Shown piece by piece: positions 1 to 8,062 of a DNA stretch of 36,246 nt. The DNA comes from Clostridia bacterium (GTDB lineage: Bacteria; Bacillota; Clostridia; TANB77; CAG-508). The notes under the pieces are model-generated. The model was not told the DNA's origin. It saw nothing but the letters and a program-made list of their open reading frames with translations, and did no database searches. The stretch is taken from the NCBI GenBank assembly GCA_022797215.1, contig JAAWKD010000024.1, positions 1 through 36,246 of the forward strand. The letters are read 5' to 3'. The translations under genes and the position numbers were made by a program. Within the stretch, counting starts at the first letter, position 1; every line of letters starts with the position of its first letter.

Positions 1-78
1 TTAATATTTTCATTAAAGTCTTTTTATTGTGTCTAAAATATTTTTTTCTAATTTTTTTAAAACTTTTCAACTAACTAT

Positions 79-107
79 TGACTTTTAATAGTTGGTCTTT
101 TCAATAT
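79..107 (+). promoter_or_regulatory. Possible sigma-A promoter of sodC
   Basis: A -35 box TTGACT (79-84) is followed after 17 bases by a weak -10 box CAATAT (102-107). The predicted start near 114 would place the hairpin at 123-162 in the 5' leader of sodC. The -10 match is only three of six, so this is tentative. Confidence 0.35.
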
Positions 108-122
108 GTTCTAGTTAGTTAC

Positions 123-162
123 AAAATGTGAGAACAGAAAAGCTGACAAGCTTTCACATTTT
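123..162 (+). other. Nested inverted repeat in the sodC leader
   Basis: Outer arms AAAATGTGA (123-131) and TCACATTTT (154-162) enclose inner arms AAAGCT (139-144) and AGCTTT (149-154). Together they form one long hairpin about 40 bases upstream of the sodC start. No T-run follows it, so it is more likely an operator or leader structure than a terminator. Confidence 0.5.
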
Positions 163-204
163 ATGACACTATAGCATATGATGTAATAGATAGGAGGCAA
201 GAGT

Positions 205-655
205 ATGTTTTTTTACGATGCTAAAGCACATATCAAAGGCGGAAAAAATTACCCTAATATAGACGGAACTGTTACTTTTAAAGAAACAAAAAAAGGCGTT
301 TTAGTAACTGCCAAAATAAATGGATTGCCACAATCTAAGACTAATTGCACTGGTCGTTTTTTTGGTCTTCATATTCATGATGGAGCTTCTTGCACAGGAA
401 ATGCAACTGATGAATTTGCAAATGCAAAGTCTCATTTAAACCCTACTAAATGTCCACATCCTTTTCATATGGGAGATTTACCTCCTTTAATTGAAAATAA
501 TGGTCAAGCTTACATGAGTGTTCTGATTAATAGGTTTAAAATAAAAGATATTATGGGAAAAGTAGTGATTATACATGATATGCCTGATGATTTTACTACT
601 CAGCCAAGCCGGTAATTCGGGAACCAAAATTGCCTGTGGTAAGATTAAAGCTTAA
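205..655 (+). CDS. sodC: Cu/Zn superoxide dismutase, completed only by a +1 frameshift at a CGG codon
   Basis: Disproportionates superoxide using a Cu/Zn centre. The sequence shows the copper motif HIHDGASC, the zinc region with SH, PHP and HMGDLPPL, and the later copper histidine in VVIIHD. There is no signal peptide, so the enzyme should be cytoplasmic, whereas most bacterial SodC proteins are exported. ATG 205 has the Shine-Dalgarno AGGAGG at 192-197. The zero frame reads ...QPS-CGG-TAA and stops at 615 (136 aa). Skipping the C of CGG (610) gives GNSGTKIACGK... and a stop at 653-655 (149 aa), the normal SOD end with its disulfide cysteine. The position of the active-site arginine appears to hold Lys. 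The family is clear; expression of the full form is inferred. Confidence 0.85.
610..612 (+). other. In-frame CGG: proposed +1 recoding site in sodC
   Basis: The zero-frame codons are CCA AGC CGG TAA. Reading on from GGT (611) continues the conserved SOD C-terminus GNSGTK. It is one of only three in-frame CGG codons in the window, and all three lie at such sites. Confidence 0.6.
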
Positions 656-664
656 GCACAAAAG

Positions 665-698
665 AAAAAGCCTTCTCTTTAAAAGTTGAAGGCTTTTT
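665..698. terminator. Bidirectional terminator between sodC and the DUF4362 gene
   Basis: Perfect 11-base arms AAAAAGCCTTC (665-675) and GAAGGCTTTTT (688-698) have A- and T-runs on both sides. They sit between two convergent genes, so the hairpin can serve both. It begins ten bases after the restored sodC stop, which fits the longer reading frame. Confidence 0.85.
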
Positions 699-705
699 CT
701 GATAT

Positions 706-1923
706 TTATTGAATGGAATCTTGCCTTTGATCCATTCCTTTTTTATCTGTTTCTACTATAGAGATTAACTCTGCATTTTGAAAAATAGATTTTATGTTTT
801 CTTCCACTGTACCTACTTTATATTGAAAAGTAAATTCATAACTTTTATCGCTTTTTACATCTTTTGCTAATTTTTTCTTTACTCTTACAGTTTCTACTTC
901 TTCAGCCTGAAACTTTCTAAGTGTTAAATAAAGATAATCTTCGTCATTGCTTTCAGCAATATTTAGTATTTGGTATGTAGCAACCCAAGTCGCTATCTCA
1001 GTAGTTTTATCTTTAACGTTAGAAGTTTCAGCAGATTTTATTTCTATGTTAATAGCATTTACTTGGGCTGGGTATGTTTCCATGATACTTCCTGTATAAG
1101 TTACCTTTACATTTGTTCCAATTGCATATATTACATCACTATTTTTTCCTAAACTAATAGAAATTTTATCAGCTGATTTTCTAATAGTTTCCCCTTCTCT
1201 TGGCTCTACTATAATATTGCCTTGATTAGACTCTATTACTGTTCCATAAAATGACTGATTTTCAAGTCTTTCACTATCACTTGAATAACTGCAAACTTCA
1301 ATAGTTTTATATTGTTTTGCCTCTTTTGTTGCATACTCTATTATTGCATATAAATCTAGTTCAACATGGACAGTTTTTCCTTCTTTTCTTTCTCCTATTC
1401 CAAAGAACTGCCCTGGTATGTCCTCATCTATTATTATTTTTCTGTCATCTTCTGCTGCCAATTTATCCCTTGTGTTATCCACTTTTAAAACATAAGTAGT
1501 TTTATTAACTTGTTCCCCTTTAAACAAATACGTTTCATCTTTTATTTGGTAACTTAATTCTGTGATAATAGGATCTCCTTCTTTGGTATATTGTACAATT
1601 TTAATCTTGTCTTCTTTTCTATTTTTTGCATTAATATCTGTATTCTTTATGAAACTATCTAGTTTGTCTTTGTTATAAAGTTTATTATCATTTGTTATCA
1701 CAAAACATCCCTCTTGAATTGCTTGTTCTATAGAATATTCTGTACTATTATCTTCTCCATTTTTGTTTTCCTCTTGTGTTGGCTTATCATATTTCTTTCC
1801 CCAAGTGCTAAATAAAACTGCTTTATTTTGTTTCATTCTATTTGTGTCAATAACATATAACATTCCTAGCAGAACAACTATCACTATTAGCATTGCAATG
1901 ATTAATTTCCATACATTTTTCAT
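706..1923 (-). CDS. Membrane-anchored DUF4362-like protein
   Basis: A 405-residue protein with one N-terminal membrane segment (about 7-25). The rest should lie outside the cell. Residues about 65-155 resemble the DUF4362 family, seen in the pattern DKIKIVQYTKEGDPIITEL followed by a YVLKVDNTRDK strand. A later segment (FYGTVIESNQGNIIVEP onward) looks like a small beta-barrel of DUF3221 type; this second match is weaker. No enzyme motif is visible. The gene starts 24 bases after the membrane sigma-factor gene, with Shine-Dalgarno GGTGAG, so the two are probably co-transcribed. It could be the extracytoplasmic partner or target of that sigma factor. That role is inferred from position only. Confidence 0.65.
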   Translation of the reverse strand: MKNVWKLIIAMLIVIVVLLGMLYVIDTNRMKQNKAVLFSTWGKKYDKPTQEENKNGEDNSTEYSIEQAIQEGCFVITNDNKLYNKDKLDSFIKNTDINAKNRKEDKIKIVQYTKEGDPIITELSYQIKDETYLFKGEQVNKTTYVLKVDNTRDKLAAEDDRKIIIDEDIPGQFFGIGERKEGKTVHVELDLYAIIEYATKEAKQYKTIEVCSYSSDSERLENQSFYGTVIESNQGNIIVEPREGETIRKSADKISISLGKNSDVIYAIGTNVKVTYTGSIMETYPAQVNAINIEIKSAETSNVKDKTTEIATWVATYQILNIAESNDEDYLYLTLRKFQAEEVETVRVKKKLAKDVKSDKSYEFTFQYKVGTVEENIKSIFQNAELISIVETDKKGMDQRQDSIQ

Positions 1924-1947
1924 ATTCTCACCATTTTAACCTTTCTA

Positions 1948-2856
1948 CTATTTAGACACTTTTTTTCTTGCATTTTGTTGGTGTTTAATAAAAATAATTG
2001 AAAAAATAATAGTGAAAATGAAACTGATCACTGTAACGCCAAGCAAGCCAATTTGCGTTTTGGAATAAGTTACTACATTTTGAGGAATATCAGGCTGTAT
2101 TGTTTCATTTTTTATCGTATTTTCCTCTATCGGGTCTTTCTCTATTATTTCACTAACATCTGGCATTACATTTGTTAAACTATCCCCTTTTGCACTTTCA
2201 TTTCCAGTATTTTGTGTTTCTTCCATACTTTCTTCTTTATTCTTTTCTGGTAATATTGAAAAAACTGGTCCACCTTTAGCAGTTCTTCCTATTTGTAAGC
2301 TTAAAACAGATACAATCAAAATAGTTAGGTTACCTAGTAATATTCTTAAGGTGTATAATGATTTATAATATTTCCATTGCACTGTACCAATTGGCATATG
2401 TAATATCTGTGCTATTTCTTTAAAGGAAAGTTTAGATAGTATTTTAAGACATACAATTTCTTGCTCTTGTTGATTTAATTTTGCAATCATTTTATGGTAG
2501 CTTTCTTTATCTATTATCTGGTCTAATTCTTGTTTTTCATCAATCATATAATAAACATCATCAATATCTATTTCCTGTTTTTTGCTTCTTAGATAGTTTA
2601 AGGCTTCATTTTTGGTTATGGTATATAGCCAACTCGCTTCATTATTTGTCGGTAATTTCTCTTGTTCCATTTTCCATATCTTCAAAAATACTTTTTGTCC
2701 AACATCTTCACTATCTTCTTTATTTTTTAAAATAGAAAATGCAATACGATAAACCAATATATGATATTTCTCATAGAACTGATTAAACTTTTCTTCATTT
2801 TTGTTTGCAATATCTTGAAAAAAGCTATGTAATTCTTGTTTATTAATTTCCTTCAT
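1948..2856 (-). CDS. ECF-type RNA polymerase sigma factor with two C-terminal membrane segments
   Basis: Residues about 25-95 form sigma region 2 (FYEKYHILVYRIAFSILKN, then EDSEDVGQKVFLKIW). Residues about 125-170 form region 4, with a helix-turn-helix around LSFKEIAQILHMPIGTVQWK. Right after region 4 a membrane segment follows (about 175-194, counted from GTG 2868). Then comes an acidic loop of about 75 residues and a second membrane segment (about 272-294). Ordinary ECF factors stop after region 4. An upstream GTG at 2868 is possible, but the promoter predicts a transcript start near 2873 and GTGAG lies correctly placed for ATG 2856. No separate anti-sigma gene is adjacent. The sigma identity is clear; membrane tethering is inferred from hydrophobicity. 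Confidence 0.85.
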   Translation of the reverse strand: MKEINKQELHSFFQDIANKNEEKFNQFYEKYHILVYRIAFSILKNKEDSEDVGQKVFLKIWKMEQEKLPTNNEASWLYTITKNEALNYLRSKKQEIDIDDVYYMIDEKQELDQIIDKESYHKMIAKLNQQEQEIVCLKILSKLSFKEIAQILHMPIGTVQWKYYKSLYTLRILLGNLTILIVSVLSLQIGRTAKGGPVFSILPEKNKEESMEETQNTGNESAKGDSLTNVMPDVSEIIEKDPIEENTIKNETIQPDIPQNVVTYSKTQIGLLGVTVISFIFTIIFSIIFIKHQQNARKKVSK

Positions 2857-2879
2857 ATGACTTCTCACTTTCTTGCACT

Positions 2880-2908
2880 ATCATAGCATAAAAGAAAACA
2901 ACTATCAA
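2880..2908 (-). promoter_or_regulatory. Promoter of the sigma-factor operon
   Basis: On the minus strand, TTGATA (2903-2908) and TATGAT (2880-2885) are separated by 17 bases. The expected transcript start near 2873 favours translation from ATG 2856. The -35 box overlaps one arm of the upstream terminator. Confidence 0.75.
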
Positions 2909-2928
2909 TTTATTGCATTAACAGTTGT
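2898..2928 (-). terminator. Terminator after the MBOAT gene
   Basis: Arms ACAACT (2923-2928 read on the minus strand) and AGTTGT (2898-2903) are followed on the minus strand by TTTTCTTTT. The 19-base loop makes it a modest terminator. Confidence 0.5.
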
Positions 2929-2937
2929 CCTCCTCTC

Positions 2938-4335
2938 TTAAAATCTAAAATAAATAAATGGATTATATGTTGCTACTAACAAGAAACATATAGATAAAAT
3001 AAAAATTCCAAATATCCATATATTAGATACTATTTGATAAAAAATCGTATTTCTTTTTCTTTCTCTTATCCTTGCAAGAAGCGGAACACTTCCTATTATT
3101 CCCATTAATACATATGGCAATGAAGAGAAAATATCAAAATTCAAAACAATATTATCTATTATTCCAGAAGCTTGCCATGTAAACATTTTTTGAAGTACTA
3201 TTCCCATTTGTGAAAAATCCTCTACACGGAAAATTACCCAACCAATGATAATGAAAAATAAAGCATAAATATGTTGCAAAACTTTAGGTAATTTTTCAAT
3301 TATTCTACCTAAAAACACTTTCTCTATCATAAGAATAATTCCATAATATACTCCCCACAAAATGAAGTTCCAAGAAGCACCATGCCATAGTCCTGTCAAT
3401 AACCATACTACTAAAATATTTCTAAGCCATTTGAATTTACTAACACGATTTCCTCCCAATGGAATGTAAACATAGTCCCTAAACCAAGTAGAAAGTGAAA
3501 TGTGCCATCTTCTCCAAAAGTCTGTAATGCTTTTGGCCACATAAGGATAGTTAAAGTTTTCTAAGAAGTGGAAACCAAATATTCTACCTAGACCAATTGC
3601 CATGTCAGAATAACCACTAAAGTCAAAATAGATTTGCAAAGTATAACTAATAGCTGCTAACCATAAAGTTACTGTACCTGTAGTTGCTAAATCTCCTCCA
3701 TAAATTGTATCTGCTATTAAGGCCATTTGATTTGCAATCAAGACCTTTTTTCCAAGCCCTATAAAAAATCTCTTTAGCCCCTCTACTACTTCTGTAAAAT
3801 TTTCTTTCCTATTTTCTATTTCTTCTGCAACTGTTTCATATCTTACAATCGGTCCTGCTATCAATTGTGGAAATAGTGTAACATACATTCCTAAATTAAC
3901 TATGCTTTTTTGTGCTGGTACAGTTTTACGGTAGACATCGATTACATAGGATAATACTTGGAAAGTATAGAAACTAATACCAATTGGCAAAGCTAAATTC
4001 ATTTCCCCTATATTACTATGAAAAATACTATTAATATTCTGTATGACAAAGTTTCCATATTTAAAAAAGCCAATAATACCTAAATTAAAAATGACATCTA
4101 TTATCATCCATTTGTTTTTACCTTTTTTGTTTCTTTCTATTTTAAGTGCTATCAAGTAATTGACAATAATGGATAACAACATTAAAAGCACATAAACTGG
4201 CTCTCCCCATGCATAGAAAATAAGCGAAAAAACAAGTAATACAATATTGCGATATTGTCGTTTCTTTGCTAGGAAATACGTTAAAAGTACTAGTGGTAAG
4301 AAAATAAATAAAAATGTAAAACTACTAAATACCAT
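2938..4335 (-). CDS. MBOAT-family O-acyltransferase (AlgI type)
   Basis: A polytopic membrane protein of 465 residues, the usual size for AlgI/PatA/DltB-type acyltransferases. These pass acetyl groups across the membrane for addition to a cell-envelope or secreted polysaccharide. Diagnostic motifs are FQLIAGPIVRY-like residues near 155-166, DFWRRWHISLSTWFRDYVYIP (His278) and LTGLWHGASWNFILWG (His318); the second His is the family's invariant residue. The gene directly follows the DHHW-protein gene with a 21-base gap and has Shine-Dalgarno AAGGGG before its ATG. Such pairs act together: the MBOAT protein supplies the acyl group and the DHHW/SGNH-like partner transfers it outside. The acceptor polymer cannot be read from the sequence. 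Confidence 0.9.
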   Translation of the reverse strand: MVFSSFTFLFIFLPLVLLTYFLAKKRQYRNIVLLVFSLIFYAWGEPVYVLLMLLSIIVNYLIALKIERNKKGKNKWMIIDVIFNLGIIGFFKYGNFVIQNINSIFHSNIGEMNLALPIGISFYTFQVLSYVIDVYRKTVPAQKSIVNLGMYVTLFPQLIAGPIVRYETVAEEIENRKENFTEVVEGLKRFFIGLGKKVLIANQMALIADTIYGGDLATTGTVTLWLAAISYTLQIYFDFSGYSDMAIGLGRIFGFHFLENFNYPYVAKSITDFWRRWHISLSTWFRDYVYIPLGGNRVSKFKWLRNILVVWLLTGLWHGASWNFILWGVYYGIILMIEKVFLGRIIEKLPKVLQHIYALFFIIIGWVIFRVEDFSQMGIVLQKMFTWQASGIIDNIVLNFDIFSSLPYVLMGIIGSVPLLARIRERKRNTIFYQIVSNIWIFGIFILSICFLLVATYNPFIYFRF

Positions 4336-4356
4336 ATTTGTTCCCCTTTGTTTTCG

Positions 4357-5634
4357 TTAATTTGCAAGTTCAAAGTTTCCATTTGTTAAGTGGTCAATGC
4401 TAATTAAGAATAAGAATTTACCGATTTTGTTTTTCCTACAAAACTCTTCTGGATTAAATGCTTTTCCATAAGTATTTTGATAATGTCTTAAATCAATATA
4501 GTAAGTTTTGTTAAAGTGACTTGCTACTAATTTGTTAATTGCATTAGAATATGATGGTGCAATGACTAATAAATTCTCTTTTTCTGGCTGTTTAAAATCA
4601 AAAGATACTTCTGCAAAGTCTCCTCCATAGAAAGCACCATAATGATTGTAACCCTTTTCTGTAGAATATCCATTATTGTAGTACATATCTCTATTGCCAT
4701 ATCCTGACACTGATCCATTGACATATGTTGTGTGCTTAGGAATTTTAAAATCATATACTGTAAATTTTTCTTTGTTCGTATACACTGCTGTTGTTCTTGC
4801 ATTTGAGCCATAATAGTAAGTATCAAAAGTTTTGGTTTCAATTGGTTCTAATACATTTTCCTCTGGCAGCATTAAGTTAATAATATCTTTATATCCTTGA
4901 TAAGATCCTTTGTAATTCCAATGATGGTCCGTTTCATAAAAATAGTCCATATATTGCTCATAACTGTCTATTTTTAATCCATCACATTGAAAGTCTGAAA
5001 AAGCTTGTTTAATATAAGTCAAAAACTCATTTTCTGTTTCATCTACTTTGTTAAAATCAATGGACTTACTAATATTAACAAAATAGAAGTAGGAATCAAT
5101 ATCTTCAAAATGTTTTTGATAAGACTCTGCCATTTCATCAATCTTTGTTTTAGAATTTTCCAAACTTTTACATTTAAAAACCATATAGGGAGAATCTCCA
5201 TAATGATATACACTTCCCCCTGAAATAGGAATATACCTAATTTTCCTTACTTCTTTTGGTTTATCTTCATTTGGTTCGTTTAGTTGTTCTACTGGTTCAT
5301 TTGTCTCTATATTGGCTACCAATTTTGTCTGTAAATTTCCTATAGTTTCTGACTTCCAGCTCGTCATTGCAGTTTTAATACTCTGCCCACAAGGCATTTG
5401 GTCAGATAAGCTCTTCTCTAAATCCTCTTGATATTTCCCTTGAAAAAAGTCATTAAAACTAAACTTTGGAAACTTTGCTAATGGTCTATTCTCTATTACT
5501 GATTTTTCCTTCTGACCTCTTATTAAGATGACAATTATGAAACCAAATATCATAATAAAACTAGCTAATAAGAAAACAAAATTAATTAAAATGCCCTTTT
5601 TCTTTTTAGCTCTTGTCTGTAAATGTCTTTCCAT
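4357..5634 (-). CDS. DHHW family protein (AlgX/AlgJ-like acetyltransferase partner)
   Basis: A 425-residue protein with an N-terminal membrane anchor (about 16-38) and an extracytoplasmic SGNH-like domain. The signature ETDHHWNYKG lies at 234-243 and gives the DHHW family its name. A second motif, the Ser block of the SGNH fold, is less evident, though VIAPSYSNAINKL fits the expected DSYxxA-type position. The gene is first in a two-gene operon with the AlgI-type acyltransferase and has its own strong promoter. Start ATG 5634 has GGAG six bases upstream. Role: probable terminal O-acetyltransferase for an envelope polysaccharide. The family is well supported; the substrate is unknown. Confidence 0.85.
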   Translation of the reverse strand: MERHLQTRAKKKKGILINFVFLLASFIMIFGFIIVILIRGQKEKSVIENRPLAKFPKFSFNDFFQGKYQEDLEKSLSDQMPCGQSIKTAMTSWKSETIGNLQTKLVANIETNEPVEQLNEPNEDKPKEVRKIRYIPISGGSVYHYGDSPYMVFKCKSLENSKTKIDEMAESYQKHFEDIDSYFYFVNISKSIDFNKVDETENEFLTYIKQAFSDFQCDGLKIDSYEQYMDYFYETDHHWNYKGSYQGYKDIINLMLPEENVLEPIETKTFDTYYYGSNARTTAVYTNKEKFTVYDFKIPKHTTYVNGSVSGYGNRDMYYNNGYSTEKGYNHYGAFYGGDFAEVSFDFKQPEKENLLVIAPSYSNAINKLVASHFNKTYYIDLRHYQNTYGKAFNPEEFCRKNKIGKFLFLISIDHLTNGNFELAN

Positions 5635-5666
5635 TCTTTCTCCTCTTTTTCTTTCATTTCTTCCCT

Positions 5667-5695
5667 ATTTTATTACAATTCCATATGCAAGTCAA
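5667..5695 (-). promoter_or_regulatory. Promoter of the DHHW-MBOAT operon
   Basis: On the minus strand, TTGACT (5690-5695) and TAAAAT (5667-5672) are separated by 17 bases, about 30 bases upstream of the DHHW-protein start. Confidence 0.8.
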
Positions 5696-5769
5696 TTAAT
5701 TTTCATGCATTTAATTTTATTAGTCTGGCTAAAATCAGGAGTTATAATAGTATCTTATAAAACAAAAAA

Positions 5770-5797
5770 ACAATAGAAATTCTTACATTCCCATTGT
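5770..5797 (-). terminator. Terminator of the mraZ-rsmH-ftsL-like cluster
   Basis: Directly after the stop of the FtsL-like gene, arms ACAAT and ATTGT, extended by further partly paired bases, are followed on the minus strand by seven T residues. No murein-synthesis genes follow, so the division cluster ends here. Confidence 0.75.
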
Positions 5798-5800
5798 CTT

Positions 5801-6325
5801 TTACTTAAACAAACTTGTAATTCCATCCATTATTTTCTGAAACCAACCTTTTTCCTCTGTTACTACAATTTGCTCACTTGCTGGTTCTACATAATCTTTT
5901 TTTGGAAGACTTACATATATTTTTTGCGAATCATCTAACTTTTTCATTCCTAGCATACTTGTTGCCGACTTCTCTACATTGGCCAAGTTTAGGCTATTTT
6001 GAATATTAATTTTCAACTGTGCATTTTCTTTTTGAATTACACTTAATTCTTTTTTCATATCTTCTTTTTTGCTAAAACTTTCTGTAATTAAAGAATTACG
6101 ATAACTTATGGCAAATAAAATACCAAAACCAATTAATACATATAATACTACTTTTACTTTTGGCTTTAATTGCCTTTTTTCTTTTGTTTTTTGTTCTTGT
6201 TCTTTTTGCTTTAATGTATTACTTTTTGTTTTACTATCTGTTTTTTTGGGTTTCTCATATTCAGGCTTTAATTTTCTTGGACTGGTTTCATATTGATACC
6301 CTACTCTTCTTGTTGCATATGCCAT
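5801..6325 (-). CDS. FtsL-like cell division protein (DivIC/FtsL family)
   Basis: A 174-residue single-pass protein. It has a basic, lysine-rich cytoplasmic tail, a membrane segment around 63-82 (VVLYVLIGFGILFAISY) and then a coiled coil with MKKELSVIQKENAQLKINIQ. It ends with the typical ATSMLGMKKLD segment of FtsL/DivIC proteins. These bridge the divisome proteins that activate septal wall synthesis. The position after rsmH is the normal place of ftsL. A start at 6343 is possible, but AAAGGAGGT (6332-6340) is ideally placed for ATG 6325, so I use that. The gene after ftsL in most genomes (a penicillin-binding protein) is absent here. FtsL cannot be separated from a DivIC homologue by sequence alone. 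Confidence 0.8.
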   Translation of the reverse strand: MAYATRRVGYQYETSPRKLKPEYEKPKKTDSKTKSNTLKQKEQEQKTKEKRQLKPKVKVVLYVLIGFGILFAISYRNSLITESFSKKEDMKKELSVIQKENAQLKINIQNSLNLANVEKSATSMLGMKKLDDSQKIYVSLPKKDYVEPASEQIVVTEEKGWFQKIMDGITSLFK

Positions 6326-6329
6326 AAGT

Positions 6330-7259
6330 TTACCTCCTTTCAAATATTCTTACTTTTGCACTCTTTGATCTTGAATTTCTTTCTAATTCCTCTTGTGTCG
6401 CTACAATTGGTTTTTTATTTATCACTTTTCCAAAACTTTGACATCCACAAATACAATATGGTAAATCTTTTGGACAAGTACATTTCCCTTGTAACTCTAT
6501 CATTGCTTCTTTAACTGCTCTATCTTCTAAAGAGTGAAATGTAATAACTACTAACCTTCCACTTTCTTTTAAACAATGTACACTTTGAATAACTGTCTGA
6601 TATAATGGTTGTATTTCATTATTAACCTCAATTCTAATTGCTTGAAATGTTCTTTTGGCTGGGTGTCCATCTTTTTGATTGGATTTTGGAATCGTACTTT
6701 CTATAATCTCTACTAATTCCTTGGTGGTTTGTATCTCTCTTTTTTCACGTATTCGGCAAATATTTTTAGCTATTGATCTACTAAATTTTTCTTCACCATA
6801 TTCCCAAAGGATTTTAGCTAATTTTTCCTCTGAATATTGATTTACTATTTCCTTAGCAGTTACTCCACTTGAAGTATCCATTCTCATATCTAGTGGATTA
6901 TCTCCTAGATAACTAAATCCTCTACTTCTCTCGTCTAGTTGATAAGATGAAACACCTAAATCTAGTAAAATTCCATCTACTTTTTCTATTTCTAACTCTT
7001 CTAATATACTTTGTATTTCATCATGATTTCCATGAATATAAGTAACATTTTGGTACTCAAGCAATCTTTCTTTAGCTGCTACTAGTGCGTCTTTATCTCT
7101 GTCGATTCCAATAAGTCTTCCCTTTTCTGATAATTTGTTTATAATCTCTGCACTATGTCCTGCACCACCCAAAGTACCATCTACGTAAATTCCATCTGGA
7201 TGAATGTTTAATCCTTCTATACATTCTTGTAACATTACTGGTTCGTGTTTAAATTCCAT
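6330..7259 (-). CDS. rsmH: 16S rRNA (cytosine-1402-N4) methyltransferase RsmH
   Basis: The 309-residue length is typical of RsmH (formerly MraW), which N4-methylates C1402 in the decoding centre of 16S rRNA using S-adenosylmethionine. The start HEPVMLQECIEGL, the SAM motif DGTLGGAGHS (27-36), DGILLDLGVSSYQLD (96-110) and RGFSY...LDMRMD are all present. Near the C-terminus are VVITFHSLEDRAVK and a cysteine-rich CTCPKDLPYCICGC segment. Shine-Dalgarno AAAGGAT lies upstream of ATG 7259. It lies between mraZ and the ftsL-like gene in the conserved order, but 282 bases separate it from mraZ. Confidence 0.97.
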   Translation of the reverse strand: MEFKHEPVMLQECIEGLNIHPDGIYVDGTLGGAGHSAEIINKLSEKGRLIGIDRDKDALVAAKERLLEYQNVTYIHGNHDEIQSILEELEIEKVDGILLDLGVSSYQLDERSRGFSYLGDNPLDMRMDTSSGVTAKEIVNQYSEEKLAKILWEYGEEKFSRSIAKNICRIREKREIQTTKELVEIIESTIPKSNQKDGHPAKRTFQAIRIEVNNEIQPLYQTVIQSVHCLKESGRLVVITFHSLEDRAVKEAMIELQGKCTCPKDLPYCICGCQSFGKVINKKPIVATQEELERNSRSKSAKVRIFERR

Positions 7260-7442
7260 CTACTTAATCCTTTCTTACAGTAATATAGGAATGTTTCTTG
7301 ATAGCACAAGCAGTTGGTATGATAATACCAACTGTTATGCTAATTTTTTAGTTCTCATCCTTTGTAATTCTTATGCTCTTTTGTTTCATTACTTATTTTT
7401 CTTTCTTTTGTAAATAAACTATTTTTCTTTAGAAAGCTTTAT

Positions 7443-7520
7443 ATCTTTCGTAAGACTTATTTACTTTATCTTTTGTATAGTTTTAAATTTTTATCTTTTG
7501 TATCTTAAAATCTTTTGTAT
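7443..7520 (-). repeat. Tandemly spaced ATACAAAAGAT repeats between mraZ and rsmH
   Basis: On the + strand the 11-mer ATCTTTTGTAT occurs perfectly at 7468-7478, 7493-7503 and 7510-7520. A near copy ATCTTTCGTAA lies at 7443-7453. Weaker relatives lie at 7358-7368 and 7403-7413. Spacing is 25, 25 and 17 bases. This fills most of the unusual 282-base gap upstream of rsmH. It could be a protein-binding array or simple AT-rich drift; no function is known to me. Confidence 0.6.
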
Positions 7521-7541
7521 ATTTATATAAACTTTTGCAAG

Positions 7542-7973
7542 TTATATACCAAGTAGTGTCATATTTTCAGCAATTTCATCTGCTGAAATATTTTCATCAC
7601 TATTGTAAGATTTCCATTTCTCTTTATCCCAAATTTCAATTCTAGTTCCTACACCAATAATAACAGTATCCTTTTCTAGTTTTGCATACTCACGTAAGTT
7701 CCCTGTTATTAAGAATCTTCCTTGTTTGTCAATTTCACATTCTGTAGCACCTGATAAGAAGAATCTTACGAAATCTCTTGCATTTTTATTGGTAAGTGGA
7801 AGTGTTTTTAATTTTTCTTCGAAGTTAGCCCATTCTGTTTGTGAAAAGCCAAATAAACAGCCATCTAAGCCTTTGGTTATGATGAATTTTTCTCCCATAT
7901 CTTCTCTGATTTTTGCAGGCAAAATTAATCTGCCTTTTACATCTAGAGAATGTTCATATTCACCTATTAACAC
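7542..7973 (-). CDS. mraZ: Transcriptional regulator MraZ
   Basis: A 143-residue protein of two SpoVT-AbrB-type halves. Each half carries the family signature: [15 protein letters not shown] at 10-24 and [17 protein letters not shown] at 81-97. MraZ is a ring-forming repressor of its own division operon and first gene of the dcw cluster. The start is GTG 7973 with Shine-Dalgarno GAGGTG seven bases upstream. Its predicted operator (three GTGG repeats) lies immediately upstream, so autoregulation is very likely. Confidence 0.97.
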   Translation of the reverse strand: MLIGEYEHSLDVKGRLILPAKIREDMGEKFIITKGLDGCLFGFSQTEWANFEEKLKTLPLTNKNARDFVRFFLSGATECEIDKQGRFLITGNLREYAKLEKDTVIIGVGTRIEIWDKEKWKSYNSDENISADEIAENMTLLGI

Positions 7974-8000
7974 TTTTGCTCACCTCTCTAACATTTTGTT

Positions 8001-8026
8001 CCACTTTTCACCACTTCTCTCCACTT
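8001..8026 (-). promoter_or_regulatory. MraZ operator: three AAGTGG repeats at 10-bp spacing
   Basis: On the minus strand AAGTGG occurs at 8021-8026, 8011-8016 and 8001-8006, exactly one helical turn apart. Known MraZ boxes are short TGG-type direct repeats with the same 10-base period. The array starts at the predicted transcript start, so bound MraZ would block initiation. Confidence 0.8.
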
Positions 8027-8033
8027 CATCTAA

Positions 8034-8062
8034 ATTTTAATACAACATATGGAAAATAGCAA
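8034..8062 (-). promoter_or_regulatory. Promoter of mraZ
   Basis: On the minus strand, TTGCTA (8057-8062) and TAAAAT (8034-8039) are separated by 17 bases. The expected start near 8027 abuts the MraZ repeats. Confidence 0.75.

Noticed and set aside
4566..4841. 91-codon minus-strand frame inside the DHHW gene
   Set aside because: Other frame of a well-supported gene, with abundant Met/Gln from AT-rich shadow coding.
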